Below, in pieces: positions 9,638 to 19,178 of a DNA stretch of 64,000 bases. The stretch comes from Citricoccus sp. CH26A (GTDB lineage Bacteria > Actinomycetota > Actinomycetes > Actinomycetales > Micrococcaceae). Location of the stretch: the NCBI RefSeq assembly GCF_000224415.1, contig NZ_AFXQ01000001.1:124001-188000 (forward strand). The letters run 5' to 3'. The notes under the pieces were generated by a model. It was not told the DNA's origin and did no database searches. It was given only the letters and a program-made list of their open reading frames with translations. How positions within the stretch are numbered: position 1 is the stretch's first letter; each line of letters starts with the position of its first letter. The position numbers were made by a program, and so were the translations under genes.

Positions 9638-10586
9638 GTGATCAAGAAGGTTCTTCTCTCTGGGCATCCATGTTTCAGCGGGGAAGCGGTGTTGGGTGAC
9701 CTCGCCCCGGTGAACTACGTTTTCGGGCCGAATGGGTCAGGTAAGACGACGATCAGCCAGAGCCTTGCGACATTAGACGACGACGATTCGCACATCGCGT
9801 GGGCTTCCGAACCACAAACGGTGAAGGTTTATAACCGGGGGTACGTTCGCAAAGCTTTCACCAACGCCGATGGTGAAGAGCGAGGCGTCTTCCTCCTCGG
9901 CGAGGACAGCCGCGAGACGTTCGAGCGGATCAAGGAGCTAGAAGAGCACCACGAAAAGACCAAAAAGCGAATCGGCGATCGCCAGAGACTCATTGTCGAG
10001 GCTGAATCATCGCTTGAGGGCAAACGCGAAGTACTCGCGGCAGCGGTTTGGGGCCGTCGGAGCGTCATACCTGAAGTGATCAGGCGCGAGATGACCGGGC
10101 TCAACGGCGGGAAGACCCAGTGCCTCGAGCTCACGCTTCAAAAGGCGCGTGCATTTCCCGAACGAGGTAAAGACTCTTTCGAAGTCTTGATCCCGAAAGC
10201 CGAGGTGACGTTCTCCAAGGCCGCCAGCGAAGCGAATCCAATACCGCAAGCTCCCGCGGCATCGTGGGATGAAGCGGCCCTGCAGGCGGCTCTGACGTCC
10301 CCGATCGTCGGAAGCGCAGACGTCGCCCTGTCCGAGATGATTGAGCGCCTGGATATCTCAGATTGGGTGCAGCAGGGCGCAGAGCACCTCCACGGGCAAG
10401 AGTCCCAGCCTGTGCTTTGCCCGTTCTGTCAACAGATCGCCCCAGAAGGACTCGCTGATCAACTCGCGAACATCTTCGACGACAACTATCAGGCCAAGCG
10501 CGAGGAGATTGAAGCGTTCCAGCGTTCAATCAGAGGAAACCATTGCAGCCTATAAGGAACAGAACCTCGAGGTGCTGAAGGGTTAG
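9638..10586 (+). pseudogene. Truncated AAA_13-type ATPase (RloC-like N-terminus)
   Basis: The first about 310 residues of a large AAA ATPase: Walker A FGPNGSGKTTISQSLA near residue 30, a VKVYNRGYVRKAF stretch and a long charged coiled-coil region (about 90-130), then CPFCQQI like a zinc hook (about 265). This layout is typical of AAA_13 proteins such as the RloC anticodon nuclease, which run to about 700-800 residues. A frameshift near 10530 moves the reading to a second frame (EETIAAYKEQNLEVLKG) that stops at 10586, exactly where an IS end begins. Walker B and any nuclease domain are missing, so it is inactive. GTG 9638 follows AAGGAGG. Confidence 0.75.
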
Positions 10587-10609
10587 GGACTGCTGCACGG
10601 ATAGGTGAC
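10586..10609 (+). repeat. Orphan IS3-type terminal inverted repeat
   Basis: The bases GGGACTGCTGCACGGATAGG continue GTGAC and match the ends of the IS3 element at 44667-45959 with one difference (CGGAT for CGAAT). The sequence after it is unrelated to that element. It is therefore a solo IS end, probably left by deletion, and it cut the preceding ATPase gene. Recombination between such ends could have reshaped the island. Confidence 0.7.
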
Positions 10610-10836
10610 GTTGAGGATGGAAAGGCCTCGTCGCCGATGCGTGTGACTCTGTAGGTGACTGATGGCCGCAGGGCTTGTCTTTGAACTGATCCGTCCGCGT
10701 GCCGGTGGCGATGGCGCTGTCCGATGCATGTCGGCCGGAGACGAGCATGACTTCATACGAGCCTGGTCAACCCCGTCAACGTCTTGTCTGCCCGGCCCCT
10801 GGTCGACGTGCCCTCTGAGGAAGGCACCGTCCCATC

Positions 10837-11996
10837 ATGACAACATCCGTTTCCGAAGGCATCGAGTCTTCGGCTGATCTCGATGTCGTTGCCGGAGTCG
10901 ACACGCACGCCGATACTCACCATGTCGCGATACTCAGCGTCACTGGCGCTCGGCTCGGTGATCGGCAGGTCCCCGCGACGGCTACCGGCTACGAGCAGCT
11001 CCTGTCCTACGTCAGATCGTTCGGGAGCGTTCGACTCGTCGGGATTGAGGGCACCAGTTCCTACGGCGCCGCGCTGTCCCGGTATCTGAGGGCACAGCAC
11101 GTCGAGATTCGCGAGATCGGCCGGCCCCGGCGGTCGCAGCGGTGACGTGGGAAGTCCGATCCGATTGACGCCTACGCTGCCGCGCAGCAGGCACTGGCCG
11201 AACCGGAGGCCCTGCCCTTGGCCAAGACCCGTGGCGGGTTCGTCGAACAGATCCGCGTGTTGCTGACCGTTCGTCGTAGCGCGATCAAGGCCCGAGTGGC
11301 GGTGATCCGTCAGATCAAGTCACTGTTGGTCACCGCGCCCGAGCCCATCAGGATGCGGTGGGCGGGATCAAGCGAGCCTCGTGTCATCGAGGACCTGGCC
11401 GCCACCAGGCCCGGTGCTCCGTCCGCCTCGGTGAGCGCCGCGACTGGTCAGGCGCTACGCCGCCTGGCGCGTCGCCACCAGGACCTGACCAGCGAGATCA
11501 ATGTGCTGGAGCATGACCTGCGAGACCTCGTGGGAAGAGCCGCACCCGCGGTGATCGCCCCCAAGGGGTATGGCGTGACTACCACGGCGACGCTCCCGGT
11601 CACCACCGGATCGAACCTGAGCGACTCCGATTAGGAGCATTATTTGCCGCGTTGTGTGGGGCTTCGCCGATCCCCGTGTCCTCGGGCAAGACGAATCGGT
11701 TCCGGCTCAACCGCGGCGGGGACCGGCAAGCGAACTGGGCCCTGCACCCGATTGCTCTGGTGCGAGTGTCCAATGACCGGCGTACAATGGACTACGCGGC
11801 GCGCTTGCGAGCGAAGAGGGAGTCGAAGAAAGATGTCCTTCGGTGTCTCAAACGCGCGATCGCCCGGGAGGCGTTCCATCTCCTCGTCCACCCCAAGCCT
11901 GTGCCGGTGACTGAGGATCTCAGAGAGCTTCGACTTCAGCGTGGTGTCACGCTTGTCTGGGCCGGAGGAAGGACCACTCGTCAGCATCTGAAGTGA
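10837..11996 (+). pseudogene. Degenerate IS110-family transposase
   Basis: The N-terminal part carries the IS110 RuvC-like start GVDTHADTHHVAIL and IEGTSSYGAALSRYL. A TGA at 11143 interrupts what should read GKSDPIDAY. The frame resumes (QQALAEPEALPLAKTRGG, then a helical region) and breaks again near 11632. The C-terminal transposase_20 part, LCGASPIPVSSGKTNRFRL and RGGDRQANWALHPIALVR, is in another frame from about 11652. At least two lesions make it inactive. The 250 bases upstream (10610-10836) are where IS110 elements carry the non-coding bridge RNA region; I could not identify one by eye. Confidence 0.85.
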
Positions 11997-12162
11997 GTGG
12001 CAAGTAATCAGTCAAATCGTAAGTGGCAGGGGCCTATTAAGGCAGTCGCCAACGTCGGCCTGGCGCGACAACCTGGGAGTTATCTGTGTTCCACCACCGC
12101 ATCCTGAAGACGCTGTCATACTGGTTGCGCCGTCGCGCGGTCTGGAGTGGTGAGTTGGCTGG

Positions 12163-12465
12163 TCAAGGATGGGCGCGGGAGTAGGCTTCGAGAACGTCTC
12201 GGTGGAGGCGTCCGCGCGGGGCTACGGCAAATCCATTGTGCAGTGCCCACGCGCGGATCCTGGCGGCATCCTGCCGAGGCCGCGGCGGGCGGGCTTCGGT
12301 GCGTGCGCGCCGCACATACTCCTGCAGGTGCTCACGCAGTTCTCGGGCGTTCCCGGCGGAGAGATCGATTTCGTAGTGCCTGCCGTCCACGCCGAACTGC
12401 AGCGTTTCATCGGCCGGTGTTCCGTCCAGGTCGTCAATCAGGACGATCTCTATTTTCTGGGCCAC
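12163..12465 (-). CDS. lsr2: Lsr2-family nucleoid-associated silencer
   Basis: A 100-residue Lsr2 protein. The N-terminal oligomerisation domain begins MAQKIEIVLIDDLDGTPADE and has the typical FGVDGRHYEIDLSA. The C-terminal DNA-binding domain (about 65-100) reads IRAWALHNGFAVAPRGRLHR. Canonical Lsr2 uses an RGR AT-hook-like motif that grips the minor groove; here it appears as PRGRL. Lsr2 silences A/T-rich acquired DNA in actinobacteria. Being on the island itself, it could silence the island's own A/T-richer operons, like H-NS paralogues on plasmids; that is inference. Confidence 0.93.
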   Translation of the reverse strand: MAQKIEIVLIDDLDGTPADETLQFGVDGRHYEIDLSAGNARELREHLQEYVRRARTEARPPRPRQDAARIRAWALHNGFAVAPRGRLHRDVLEAYSRAHP

Positions 12466-12877
12466 GGGTCCTTCCCTGGGGCATCATGATCACTAGTGGA
12501 CATTTCTTGGCCGCCCCACTACTCAAAGACGGGTGTCGCCGCAGCCCCGAGCGGCGGCGTTCCTCGCTGCCGCGAGCCCGTGGTGCATCCGCTCGCTTGT
12601 TCGCGCTTAGGCGACGTATATCAATCATGCGTCTGACCTGGGGCGAAGAGATCAGAAGTCACTACTCTATGGCCACCTGTAAGTTACCACTGGTCAGACA
12701 CCACTGACGTCCATGCCCTTGGTACGTGCCCAGTCGCGGCCGTTCGATCCAATTGCGCAGGCTAGTGACGGTCACGCCCGCCAGCCATCTGGTGCTGTCT
12801 ACTCTGGGGCGGGCCAGCACGCCGGGTGTTCCTCCTCGAGCCGGTAGCCGCGCATCGACGGGACGTCGGCCGTGGAA
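12466..12877. other. Intergenic region without a supported gene
   Basis: About 410 bases between the starts of lsr2 and the end of the next minus-strand gene. It must hold the lsr2 promoter. Short open frames exist on both strands but none shows a ribosome site plus protein-like composition. I see no repeat or hairpin that stands out. Confidence 0.4.
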
Positions 12878-13978
12878 TCATCCGGGCCGGTTGAGCAGAT
12901 CGCCGTCCGAGGTGAGGTCGGCGTCGGGGCGAACGGCAAGCACTTCAAGGCCCGGAGTCTGTATCAGCTCCTCCACCAGTGCCGCTGTGCCCGCTATGAG
13001 GGTGGAGTCGAAGTCGATATCGGTGGCCAGCACCCAGGCGCGATCCTCGGGCCAGAGGATGCTAGGTGACTGCGCGCGAGTCACGTCCCCGACCCAGGGG
13101 GCGCGGGCGGGCCACCGGGTGTCGGCGAAGTCCTGGGCCCCGGCCTCGAACATCACATAGTCGCGCCCGGTGGCGGCGTGCAGGGCGAACCGCGGCCCCG
13201 AATCACTGCGGGCGCGGCCCCGGAGCTGCCGCACCGTGCCTTGCACTGCGTTGATCACCTGGCCCACGGTTTCGGCCAGTCGGCCGCGCAGTGCGGAGCC
13301 GGCGCTGCGCCCGGGGGCCTCGTCGATGGAGGACGCTTGCCGTTCACCGTCCGGTTCGGGCTCGAAGTCGAAAACACGCCCCGCACTGCTCAGCCCGTCC
13401 CAGCCGTCCCAGATCGCGGCAATCCCGGTTTCCGGGGTGGTGCTATGCCGGGACAGGACCGTTGCGACCACGGTCAGGGAGGTGCGGTCCAGGCAGCCCT
13501 CGTCCGGTGGGCTGTATCGCCACCCGTCGGCGGCAATCACCCCCTCGGCCTCGCCATAGTCACGGCGAACCAGGCGGGCGTATTGCGCTAAGGGGTGCAT
13601 GGTCGTACCGAACGACGCAGCGGCCTGCGCCCAGGTGGCGTGCTGGATCTCCAGCAACGCCCCGATGTCCTTGACAACCGCGAAGGCCATCTGCTGGTCC
13701 AGGCCCCGCCACGTCCTCGTGGCACGGGGACGGACACGCTCAACGGGATGAAACACGCGCGCGTACGCGGCAAACCCGGGCGGCACCACCGACAGAACAC
13801 TGCCCCAGGGCGCTGCCTCGACGGGGCGAAGCCACTCACCCTGCCCAACATCGGGCACAAAGCGAACCGATCCGCCATGACCCCATTCTCCCGGGGTTCC
13901 ACCGTCCTGTCTCCTCATTCGCGGTCCACGTGCAGCCTGCTTGACCTGGTCCACCTTCCCGCCATCGAGACGTCTCAT
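12878..13978 (-). CDS. Conserved hypothetical protein
   Basis: Up to 366 residues, soluble, with no motif I can assign. Recognisable blocks are GEWLRPVEAAPWGSVLSVVP, ARVFHPVERVRPR, LVRRDYGEAEGVI and, near the end, LWPEDRAWVLATDIDFDSTL followed by ALVEELIQTPGLEVLAVRPD. This pattern is familiar from conserved hypotheticals in Micrococcaceae and relatives, with no known function. The N-terminal 45 residues are low in conserved features and the true start may be further in, near the GEWLRP block. It shares orientation with lsr2 but is over 400 bases away. Confidence 0.7.
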   Translation of the reverse strand: MRRLDGGKVDQVKQAARGPRMRRQDGGTPGEWGHGGSVRFVPDVGQGEWLRPVEAAPWGSVLSVVPPGFAAYARVFHPVERVRPRATRTWRGLDQQMAFAVVKDIGALLEIQHATWAQAAASFGTTMHPLAQYARLVRRDYGEAEGVIAADGWRYSPPDEGCLDRTSLTVVATVLSRHSTTPETGIAAIWDGWDGLSSAGRVFDFEPEPDGERQASSIDEAPGRSAGSALRGRLAETVGQVINAVQGTVRQLRGRARSDSGPRFALHAATGRDYVMFEAGAQDFADTRWPARAPWVGDVTRAQSPSILWPEDRAWVLATDIDFDSTLIAGTAALVEELIQTPGLEVLAVRPDADLTSDGDLLNRPG

Positions 13979-14199
13979 CGCCGGGTGGAGCCGTTTTCAA
14001 GCAGCACGATGACCTGGGGGCGTGATGGACCGGACGCTGGAGGCACTCATGGCTGCCGGTGCGCCGGGGGCGGGTTCTGTGATCTGGCCACCCCCACCGT
14101 GAGTTCTCGTGACATCCCGGTCAGAAGACATCTGTTCTGGCAGGGTGACCGCCTCATCAGGCACCGCAGCCATGTCCCTAGTCCCGCTGAGGATCCATC

Positions 14200-15705
14200 A
14201 TGAAGTTTTTGTCCCGCACGTTCGCAGCGGCCGGAGGCGCCGCCGTGCTCCTGGCGTCCACCGGTGCCACCGTTGTTCAGGCCGCCAGTATCACCGTCCC
14301 CAAGGAGGGCACGCTGGTGGTCGGTGGCGCTGGCGTGAACTTCTCGGTGAGCTTCGATTGCCAAGCCGGTTGGACCGGGGGCGTGTCCGCCGAGGCCGCC
14401 CGAGCAGTCCGGGGCGGCCGGTTGGCGACCGGTTTCGCTCTCTCAGACGACATCGACTGCGTTAACGGCGCAGAGACCGTGGAGGTCACCGTGATGGGCG
14501 CCGGGGACTTCGCCTTCACCGAGGGCGAGGCACTGGTACGGGTCTCCATGTTCTCCTGTGAGACCACCGGGGAAAGCTGTGAAAACACTCAAGCTTTCGG
14601 GGTGGTCCCGGTCGTGGAGGCCTCGGCCGAATACCCCGGTGACGGCCTCAAAGACGAACCCCTGGGACCGGGGTCTGCCGTCATTCCCGAGGGGCCCGGG
14701 TGTTCTCCAGCTAGTGGTCACGGAGGCTCAACCCTGCGTGGAACTCACGGGCTTCCACGCGGTGACAGAGCCGGCGTGGTGGCACCCAGGGGGATGTCGG
14801 GGTGGTCGTGCCCGCAGTATCCCCGCCCGTGCACGGTGCGCACGGCACTGACGAACCGGACCAGCTTGGCCCGCAACCGGCGAATGTACACGTCCACGGT
14901 CCGAGCCTCCGGCACGTCTTCCATGTGCTCCCATAAGGCTTGCAGCAGTTCCGGGCGGCTGACGGTGCGTCCGCGGTGCGCCATCAAGCAGTGCAGGACC
15001 GCGAACTGCTTGTCGGCCACGTTCACCAGCTCCCCGTCCACCCGCACCTCCCGTCGGTGCGCATCGACGACGACCCCGGGCCGCTCGGCGGCCAACACCA
15101 CCGGGGTGGGCACCGGCTCCGGATCCCGGACCGGGTCATCTTCGACAAGCTCGTCCAAATCCTCGTGCTCGGCGCGGTCTACAAGAAGATCGCCGAGGCT
15201 ACGTATTCGGTCACCACGCTGCGGGACCGACGCGATGAGTGGACCAGCGCCGGAGTCTTCACCGCCCTGGAGCAACTGTGCCTTCAGGCCTACGACCGGA
15301 TCGTCGGACTGCAACTGGCCGACCTGGTCGAGGACGGGTGCATCGTCAAGGCCTCCGTGGTGGCAAGACCGCCGGCCGATCCCCGGTGGACCGCAGCAAA
15401 CGCGGCACCAAACGCTCCCTGCTGGTGGACAAGACCGGCATCCCGGTCGGCTGCGTGATCGCCGGAGCCAACCGCCACGACTCGGTGTTCCTGCGTCCCA
15501 CGCTGGAAACGCTGGGCCGGTTCTGATTCCAGTTGTCCAGGGCCATCTGTGTGCACCTGGACGCAGGGCACGACTCCAAGGCCACCCGCGGACTACTGGC
15601 CCAACTCGGCTGCACGGCGGTGAACAGCACCAAGGGGACCCCGCTACAGGCCGGGGCCCGCTGGGTCATCGAACGCTCCAATTCCTGACACAACCGCGGC
15701 TTTAG
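14200..15705 (+). CDS. Secreted protein, meaningful only in about the first 170 codons
   Basis: Starts MKFLSRTFAAAGGAAVLLAS after GAGGA, a clear signal peptide with probable cleavage after VQAAS (about residue 28). The mature part has paired cysteines (FDCQAG, DDIDC, SMFSCETTGESCENT) and a beta-rich look. After about 14700 the frame stays open to 15705 but runs antisense across a winged-helix regulator and then over an IS5 remnant in a frame that does not encode transposase, so those 330 codons are probably not original. I infer that a deletion removed the real stop. Function unknown. Confidence 0.45.
   Translation: MKFLSRTFAAAGGAAVLLASTGATVVQAASITVPKEGTLVVGGAGVNFSVSFDCQAGWTGGVSAEAARAVRGGRLATGFALSDDIDCVNGAETVEVTVMGAGDFAFTEGEALVRVSMFSCETTGESCENTQAFGVVPVVEASAEYPGDGLKDEPLGPGSAVIPEGPGCSPASGHGGSTLRGTHGLPRGDRAGVVAPRGMSGWSCPQYPRPCTVRTALTNRTSLARNRRMYTSTVRASGTSSMCSHKACSSSGRLTVRPRCAIKQCRTANCLSATFTSSPSTRTSRRCASTTTPGRSAANTTGVGTGSGSRTGSSSTSSSKSSCSARSTRRSPRLRIRSPRCGTDAMSGPAPESSPPWSNCAFRPTTGSSDCNWPTWSRTGASSRPPWWQDRRPIPGGPQQTRHQTLPAGGQDRHPGRLRDRRSQPPRLGVPASHAGNAGPVLIPVVQGHLCAPGRRARLQGHPRTTGPTRLHGGEQHQGDPATGRGPLGHRTLQFLTQPRL
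14745..15134 (-). pseudogene. Winged-helix (OmpR-type) response regulator fragment
   Basis: Only the C-terminal DNA-binding half remains: VVLAAERPGVVVDAHRREVR, ELVNVADKQFAVLHCLMAH, VSRPELLQALW, RTVDVYIRRLRAKL and VRTVHGRGY match the Trans_reg_C fold from start to end. The receiver domain expected upstream is replaced by IS5-derived sequence read on the wrong strand, so the gene was truncated near 15130. An open frame of 189 codons persists but its first about 55 residues are not regulator sequence. It converges with the secreted-protein gene. Confidence 0.72.
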
Positions 15706-15885
15706 GAAGTTTGCCATCTGCACCGAGAAACACACCCGGGTGATCAAGGCGTTCATCGCTTGGGCCAACGCCATCATCATCGGCCGCAGACTGATCCGCA
15801 CCGCCTGGACCACCCACCGCTGGACATCCGCCCCACCCGACGGCCGTGACTTATCCGCAGAACCTCTAAGTACCGTCGTTTGACT
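15121..15885 (+). pseudogene. Degenerate IS5-family transposase
   Basis: Transposase blocks in order: RVIFDKLVQILVLGAVYKKI, LRDRRDEWTSAGVF, AYDRIVGLQLADLVEDGCIV, then after a frameshift near 15352 GGKTAGRSPVDRSKRGTKRS and GANRHDSVFLRPTLETL, a stop at 15524, then VHLDAGHDSKATRGLLAQL, and WVIERSNS with a stop where the family has a Trp. These are the DDE regions of IS5-type elements. At least three lesions make it dead. The 5' end of the element is missing where it meets the truncated regulator. Confidence 0.82.
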
Positions 15886-16069
15886 ATTGACTGATTCCTG
15901 AGAGGGGAGCACTGTCATCGCAGGAGCACCTAAAGGGCGTCCTATGCGCCCATCTAAGTATTTAGTAGACCATGACCCATGGAGGTGCTCAAATGGACAT
16001 AGCCTGCGGCATGGTCGCGACAGCATTTGCCGGAACTACAACCTCACGCCAATTGAGAAGGTGATTTAA

Positions 16070-16402
16070 TTGCCTCGAAATCTTCGGAAGTACATTACCC
16101 CGGAAAAGGTCGGAGCCGTGATCGTGATTGCTGCTGGCCTTACTGGAGCGATCGCTCGGTCCCGAAAGAACAGCAACAACGATCACGGTCTCGCACCACA
16201 ACACCAGAGTCCTACAACCGTTTCGCCGCCGGTTAGCGCTCCAGTAATTCCGGTGAACCGTAACGTGGGAAGCGACACCGCGTTCAACGCGGTTCAAGAG
16301 GGAATCAGGAAGAATATCGCGTCCCAGGCAGCGTGGAATAACCAAGTGGCTTCAACTTGGAATAATAACTATTGGAACGACCGGTATTGGAATAACCGAT
16401 AG
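16070..16402 (+). CDS. Small membrane-anchored Asn/Trp-rich protein
   Basis: A 110-residue protein from a TTG start preceded by GAGAAGG. It has a short basic N-terminus, one hydrophobic segment (VGAVIVIAAGLTGAIA, about 13-28), a proline/serine linker and a C-terminal tail rich in Asn, Trp and Tyr (WNNNYWNDRYWNNR). It resembles no family I know. It lies 415 bases upstream of the PhoD operon on the same strand. Composition is clearly more A/T-rich than in chromosomal genes. Confidence 0.5.
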   Translation: MPRNLRKYITPEKVGAVIVIAAGLTGAIARSRKNSNNDHGLAPQHQSPTTVSPPVSAPVIPVNRNVGSDTAFNAVQEGIRKNIASQAAWNNQVASTWNNNYWNDRYWNNR

Positions 16403-16817
16403 AGGAACGGTCAGCGCTGCGAAACTGCCGTCGGGCCGCATCCGTGCTGGATGGATACAGTCTCGAATGGACCTTCTAACCCGCGCTACTGACTCGCCGA
16501 CGATAGAGAATTCGACGAGCGATCAGCCGAGGCACGCCATCTTGTCCGCTATGTACTGACCCATGCCTCCTGTCGAGACGGAGGAGACATCCGGTGACCA
16601 GTCGATCGTACCGGTAGAGGGTGCAACGCTTTGGAATTCTATGTCTAAAAAATTGGCGCGTTCCCGAATTAAGCGGTGGCACAACCCTGCAACCGTATGT
16701 GTTGCGGCTCATCCTAGTGTGAAGCTCGACGCGGAGGGGAATTCTTAGTAGCCCATGAAGGGCGGCCTAGCTTTTGCTATCAATTCACGGTCAACAGCAT
16801 TTTAGAAAGCGATCAGG
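16403..16817. other. Intergenic region upstream of the large rightward operon
   Basis: About 415 bases that probably hold the promoter for the PhoD/DUF6603-like operon. The stretch is A/T-richer than its surroundings, a plausible Lsr2 target. I see no supported gene and no clear -35/-10 pair. Confidence 0.35.
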
Positions 16818-19178
16818 ATGTCCGAGTTGCCTTATCGTCCTCCAGCGGACTGGCCGCTTCTTATCTGTGGGCCGATACTTCGTAGAGTCGAAAAAACCGC
16901 GGAAAAATCAATAATCTCGATTTTTGTGGCTACCTCGGTGGCGTGCAAGGTTGAGCTCTTGGTGTGGGGAGCCGACGGTGCGGCGCCGTGGATCAGCGAT
17001 ACGCATCAGACGCGCCGACTCGGAAATCAACTAAACGTCTGTGTATGCACGGTATCCATCCTTCCCAATTCTCCGAGTGGAGAATTATCTGCGGGAATGG
17101 TTTATAAGTACGACGTGCGTTTGACGCCACAGGACCCTGTCGGTGCTCCGCAATCGCTCGCTGATCAGGAAGAACTGTTGACGGGGGACTTCCCTCTCGG
17201 TTACGACAAGGGTGAACTCCCGACATTCAGTTTGCCCCCTGCTCTGGACCGGCTCACGGTGTTGCATGGGTCTTGTCGCAAGCCACATGGCGGCGGTCCG
17301 GACGCCCTGCAGATCGCAGACATTCTCTTGGAAGTTGCGCGGAAAGAAGCGGGTGCGGGCACCCGAGAGAACGCTCTTCGTCGGCCCCACCAGCTATTCC
17401 TCACCGGTGACCAGATCTACGCAGACGACGTTGCCTTGACGTTGTTGCCCATGGTTACGGCCCTGGGACAGGAGCTTATTGGTGCCGCCGCCTTGGAGCG
17501 CTTTCCAGACGGGCACGTCATAACAGACGTGGATCTCGGCCCAGGTGAGAAGCGCGAAAATTACCTCAAGAAAGTTTCAACGATCACCAGCGACACTCGT
17601 CAAGGACATTTGTTGTTCTTCGCTGAGTTTTGCGCCATGTATCTGCTCGCGTGGTCGGACGAGTTGTGGGCTCGCGAGTCCAGCACCGCTCGACTCCAGC
17701 TCGAGGACGAGGTTCGCAGCTATGCCGAGTCCGTACGGCGTGTACGCCGAGCGATGGCCAATGTGCCCACGATGATGATGTTCGACGATCATGAGATCAC
17801 CGATGACTGGAATCTTGACCGCGCTTGGCAGATGAATTCCGTTCTTAACCCGATAACCAAACGGATCATCCGCAACGGGCTGCTTGCGTTTGCGGTGTTC
17901 CAAGCCTGGGGCAACGAGCCACAGATCTGGTCTCAAGGCTCGCACAAAAACGTACTGGACGCCCTCACTATCGCGACGGGGAGCGCCGTTCCACCGCTGG
18001 ATGCCGATCCAGCACTCGTCGACAATGCTCTCGGGCTAATGCCAGTTTCAAGTGTGGAGAGGGTTCGCTGGGACTGGGTGCTGGATGCCCAATCGCACCG
18101 CGTGATCGCCCTCGACACCCGCACCCGACGTGGATATCCCAGCCACAAGGGTCCGGCGGCGCTCCTGCCGGACGAGGAAATTACGTCTCAACTGACTGAT
18201 CGCCGGCCTGATACTGACAGACTCACACTTGTCATCGCTCCTGCCCCGGTGAACGGATACCCCTTGGCTGAAGCAGTGTTGCAGCCCGCTGCCGTCGCGG
18301 CGAAGGGAGGATATTACGGTGACCACGAACCCTGGGTAGCCAACCGCCCAGCCTATGAGAAGATCCTCGCCGCACTGGCCACTTTCGGCAGAGTCGTTGT
18401 CCTGTCCGGTGACGTGCATTACGCCTTCACGAACCACATGGCGTACTTCGGCCCTCACGGTGAAAGCTGCTGCATTGTGCAGTTATGCTCGACCGCTCTG
18501 AAGAATGCGGACTGGAAGACGCTAACCTCACAGGCAGCGGGCTACTTTGGCCAGACACAGGTTCCCATTATTGAGTCTCAGGGGTGGCTTGGATTTGCCA
18601 ATGGCGTAGAGCCTGAAACACGTGCTGATTGGTGGCACGATTTGAAAATTCAGGCCGAGAAAGCTGGTGATACGGCGCGATCGGTTCTTTTCAGACGGGC
18701 GCTAGCGGAGCTGCGCGAGCATCCTGAGTGGTTTGACGAGACGGCACTCGCTGAGATGGCATGCGTGCCCGACGGACCTTGGCCCACGGAAGATCGCGTT
18801 AGGGCACTAGAGGAGTTACTTCTACGCCCTAATTCGCAAAACTGGGCGTATCGCATTACGTACGTCAGGGACACAAGGTCGGTCGTTAAAAGGGGTTCTG
18901 AAGTGTTAAATCGACCCATTTCGTTGCTATCCGGTATCCAGTGGTTGTTCATCGCGACCGAGGCTCGGGACGTGGTTGGCTCGCCAAATCTGGGGGCGAT
19001 TACTTTCCAAGAGATCAGCGGGCATCTCGAGGTTGTCCACCGCCTCCACTGGATGACGCGCGACCTATTTACCCCCGCCGCGAGCTCATTCCCGGGAACC
19101 GTGGTCCACACTCGACATGTGGCACCACTCTCCATTCCTAATGTTGCTGAGCGGCCAGTACCTGGATGGTCACCGTGA
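16818..19178 (+). CDS. PhoD-like metallophosphatase
   Basis: A 786-residue protein with the PhoD/metallophosphatase core in its middle: GSCRKPHGGGPDALQIADIL (about residue 155), LFLTGDQIYADDVALTL (metal ligands, about 195), MMMFDDHEITDDWNLDRAW (about 320) and VVLSGDVHYAFTNHMAYFG (about 530). The first 140 residues form a beta-rich N-terminal domain as in other PhoD-like proteins. Unlike secreted PhoD there is no Tat or Sec signal peptide. The substrate is unknown; a phosphodiester is the usual class. It is the first gene of a six-gene operon; its stop overlaps the next start. Confidence 0.88.
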   Translation: MSELPYRPPADWPLLICGPILRRVEKTAEKSIISIFVATSVACKVELLVWGADGAAPWISDTHQTRRLGNQLNVCVCTVSILPNSPSGELSAGMVYKYDVRLTPQDPVGAPQSLADQEELLTGDFPLGYDKGELPTFSLPPALDRLTVLHGSCRKPHGGGPDALQIADILLEVARKEAGAGTRENALRRPHQLFLTGDQIYADDVALTLLPMVTALGQELIGAAALERFPDGHVITDVDLGPGEKRENYLKKVSTITSDTRQGHLLFFAEFCAMYLLAWSDELWARESSTARLQLEDEVRSYAESVRRVRRAMANVPTMMMFDDHEITDDWNLDRAWQMNSVLNPITKRIIRNGLLAFAVFQAWGNEPQIWSQGSHKNVLDALTIATGSAVPPLDADPALVDNALGLMPVSSVERVRWDWVLDAQSHRVIALDTRTRRGYPSHKGPAALLPDEEITSQLTDRRPDTDRLTLVIAPAPVNGYPLAEAVLQPAAVAAKGGYYGDHEPWVANRPAYEKILAALATFGRVVVLSGDVHYAFTNHMAYFGPHGESCCIVQLCSTALKNADWKTLTSQAAGYFGQTQVPIIESQGWLGFANGVEPETRADWWHDLKIQAEKAGDTARSVLFRRALAELREHPEWFDETALAEMACVPDGPWPTEDRVRALEELLLRPNSQNWAYRITYVRDTRSVVKRGSEVLNRPISLLSGIQWLFIATEARDVVGSPNLGAITFQEISGHLEVVHRLHWMTRDLFTPAASSFPGTVVHTRHVAPLSIPNVAERPVPGWSP

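Noticed and set aside
10610-10836. IS110 bridge RNA upstream of the transposase remnant
   Set aside because: Position fits what is known of IS110 elements, but I could not see the expected stem-loops or guide matches by eye, so no RNA gene is called.
14700-15705. C-terminal 330 codons of the secreted protein frame
   Set aside because: The open frame lies antisense to a winged-helix domain and in the wrong frame over IS5 sequence. High GC makes long chance frames common.
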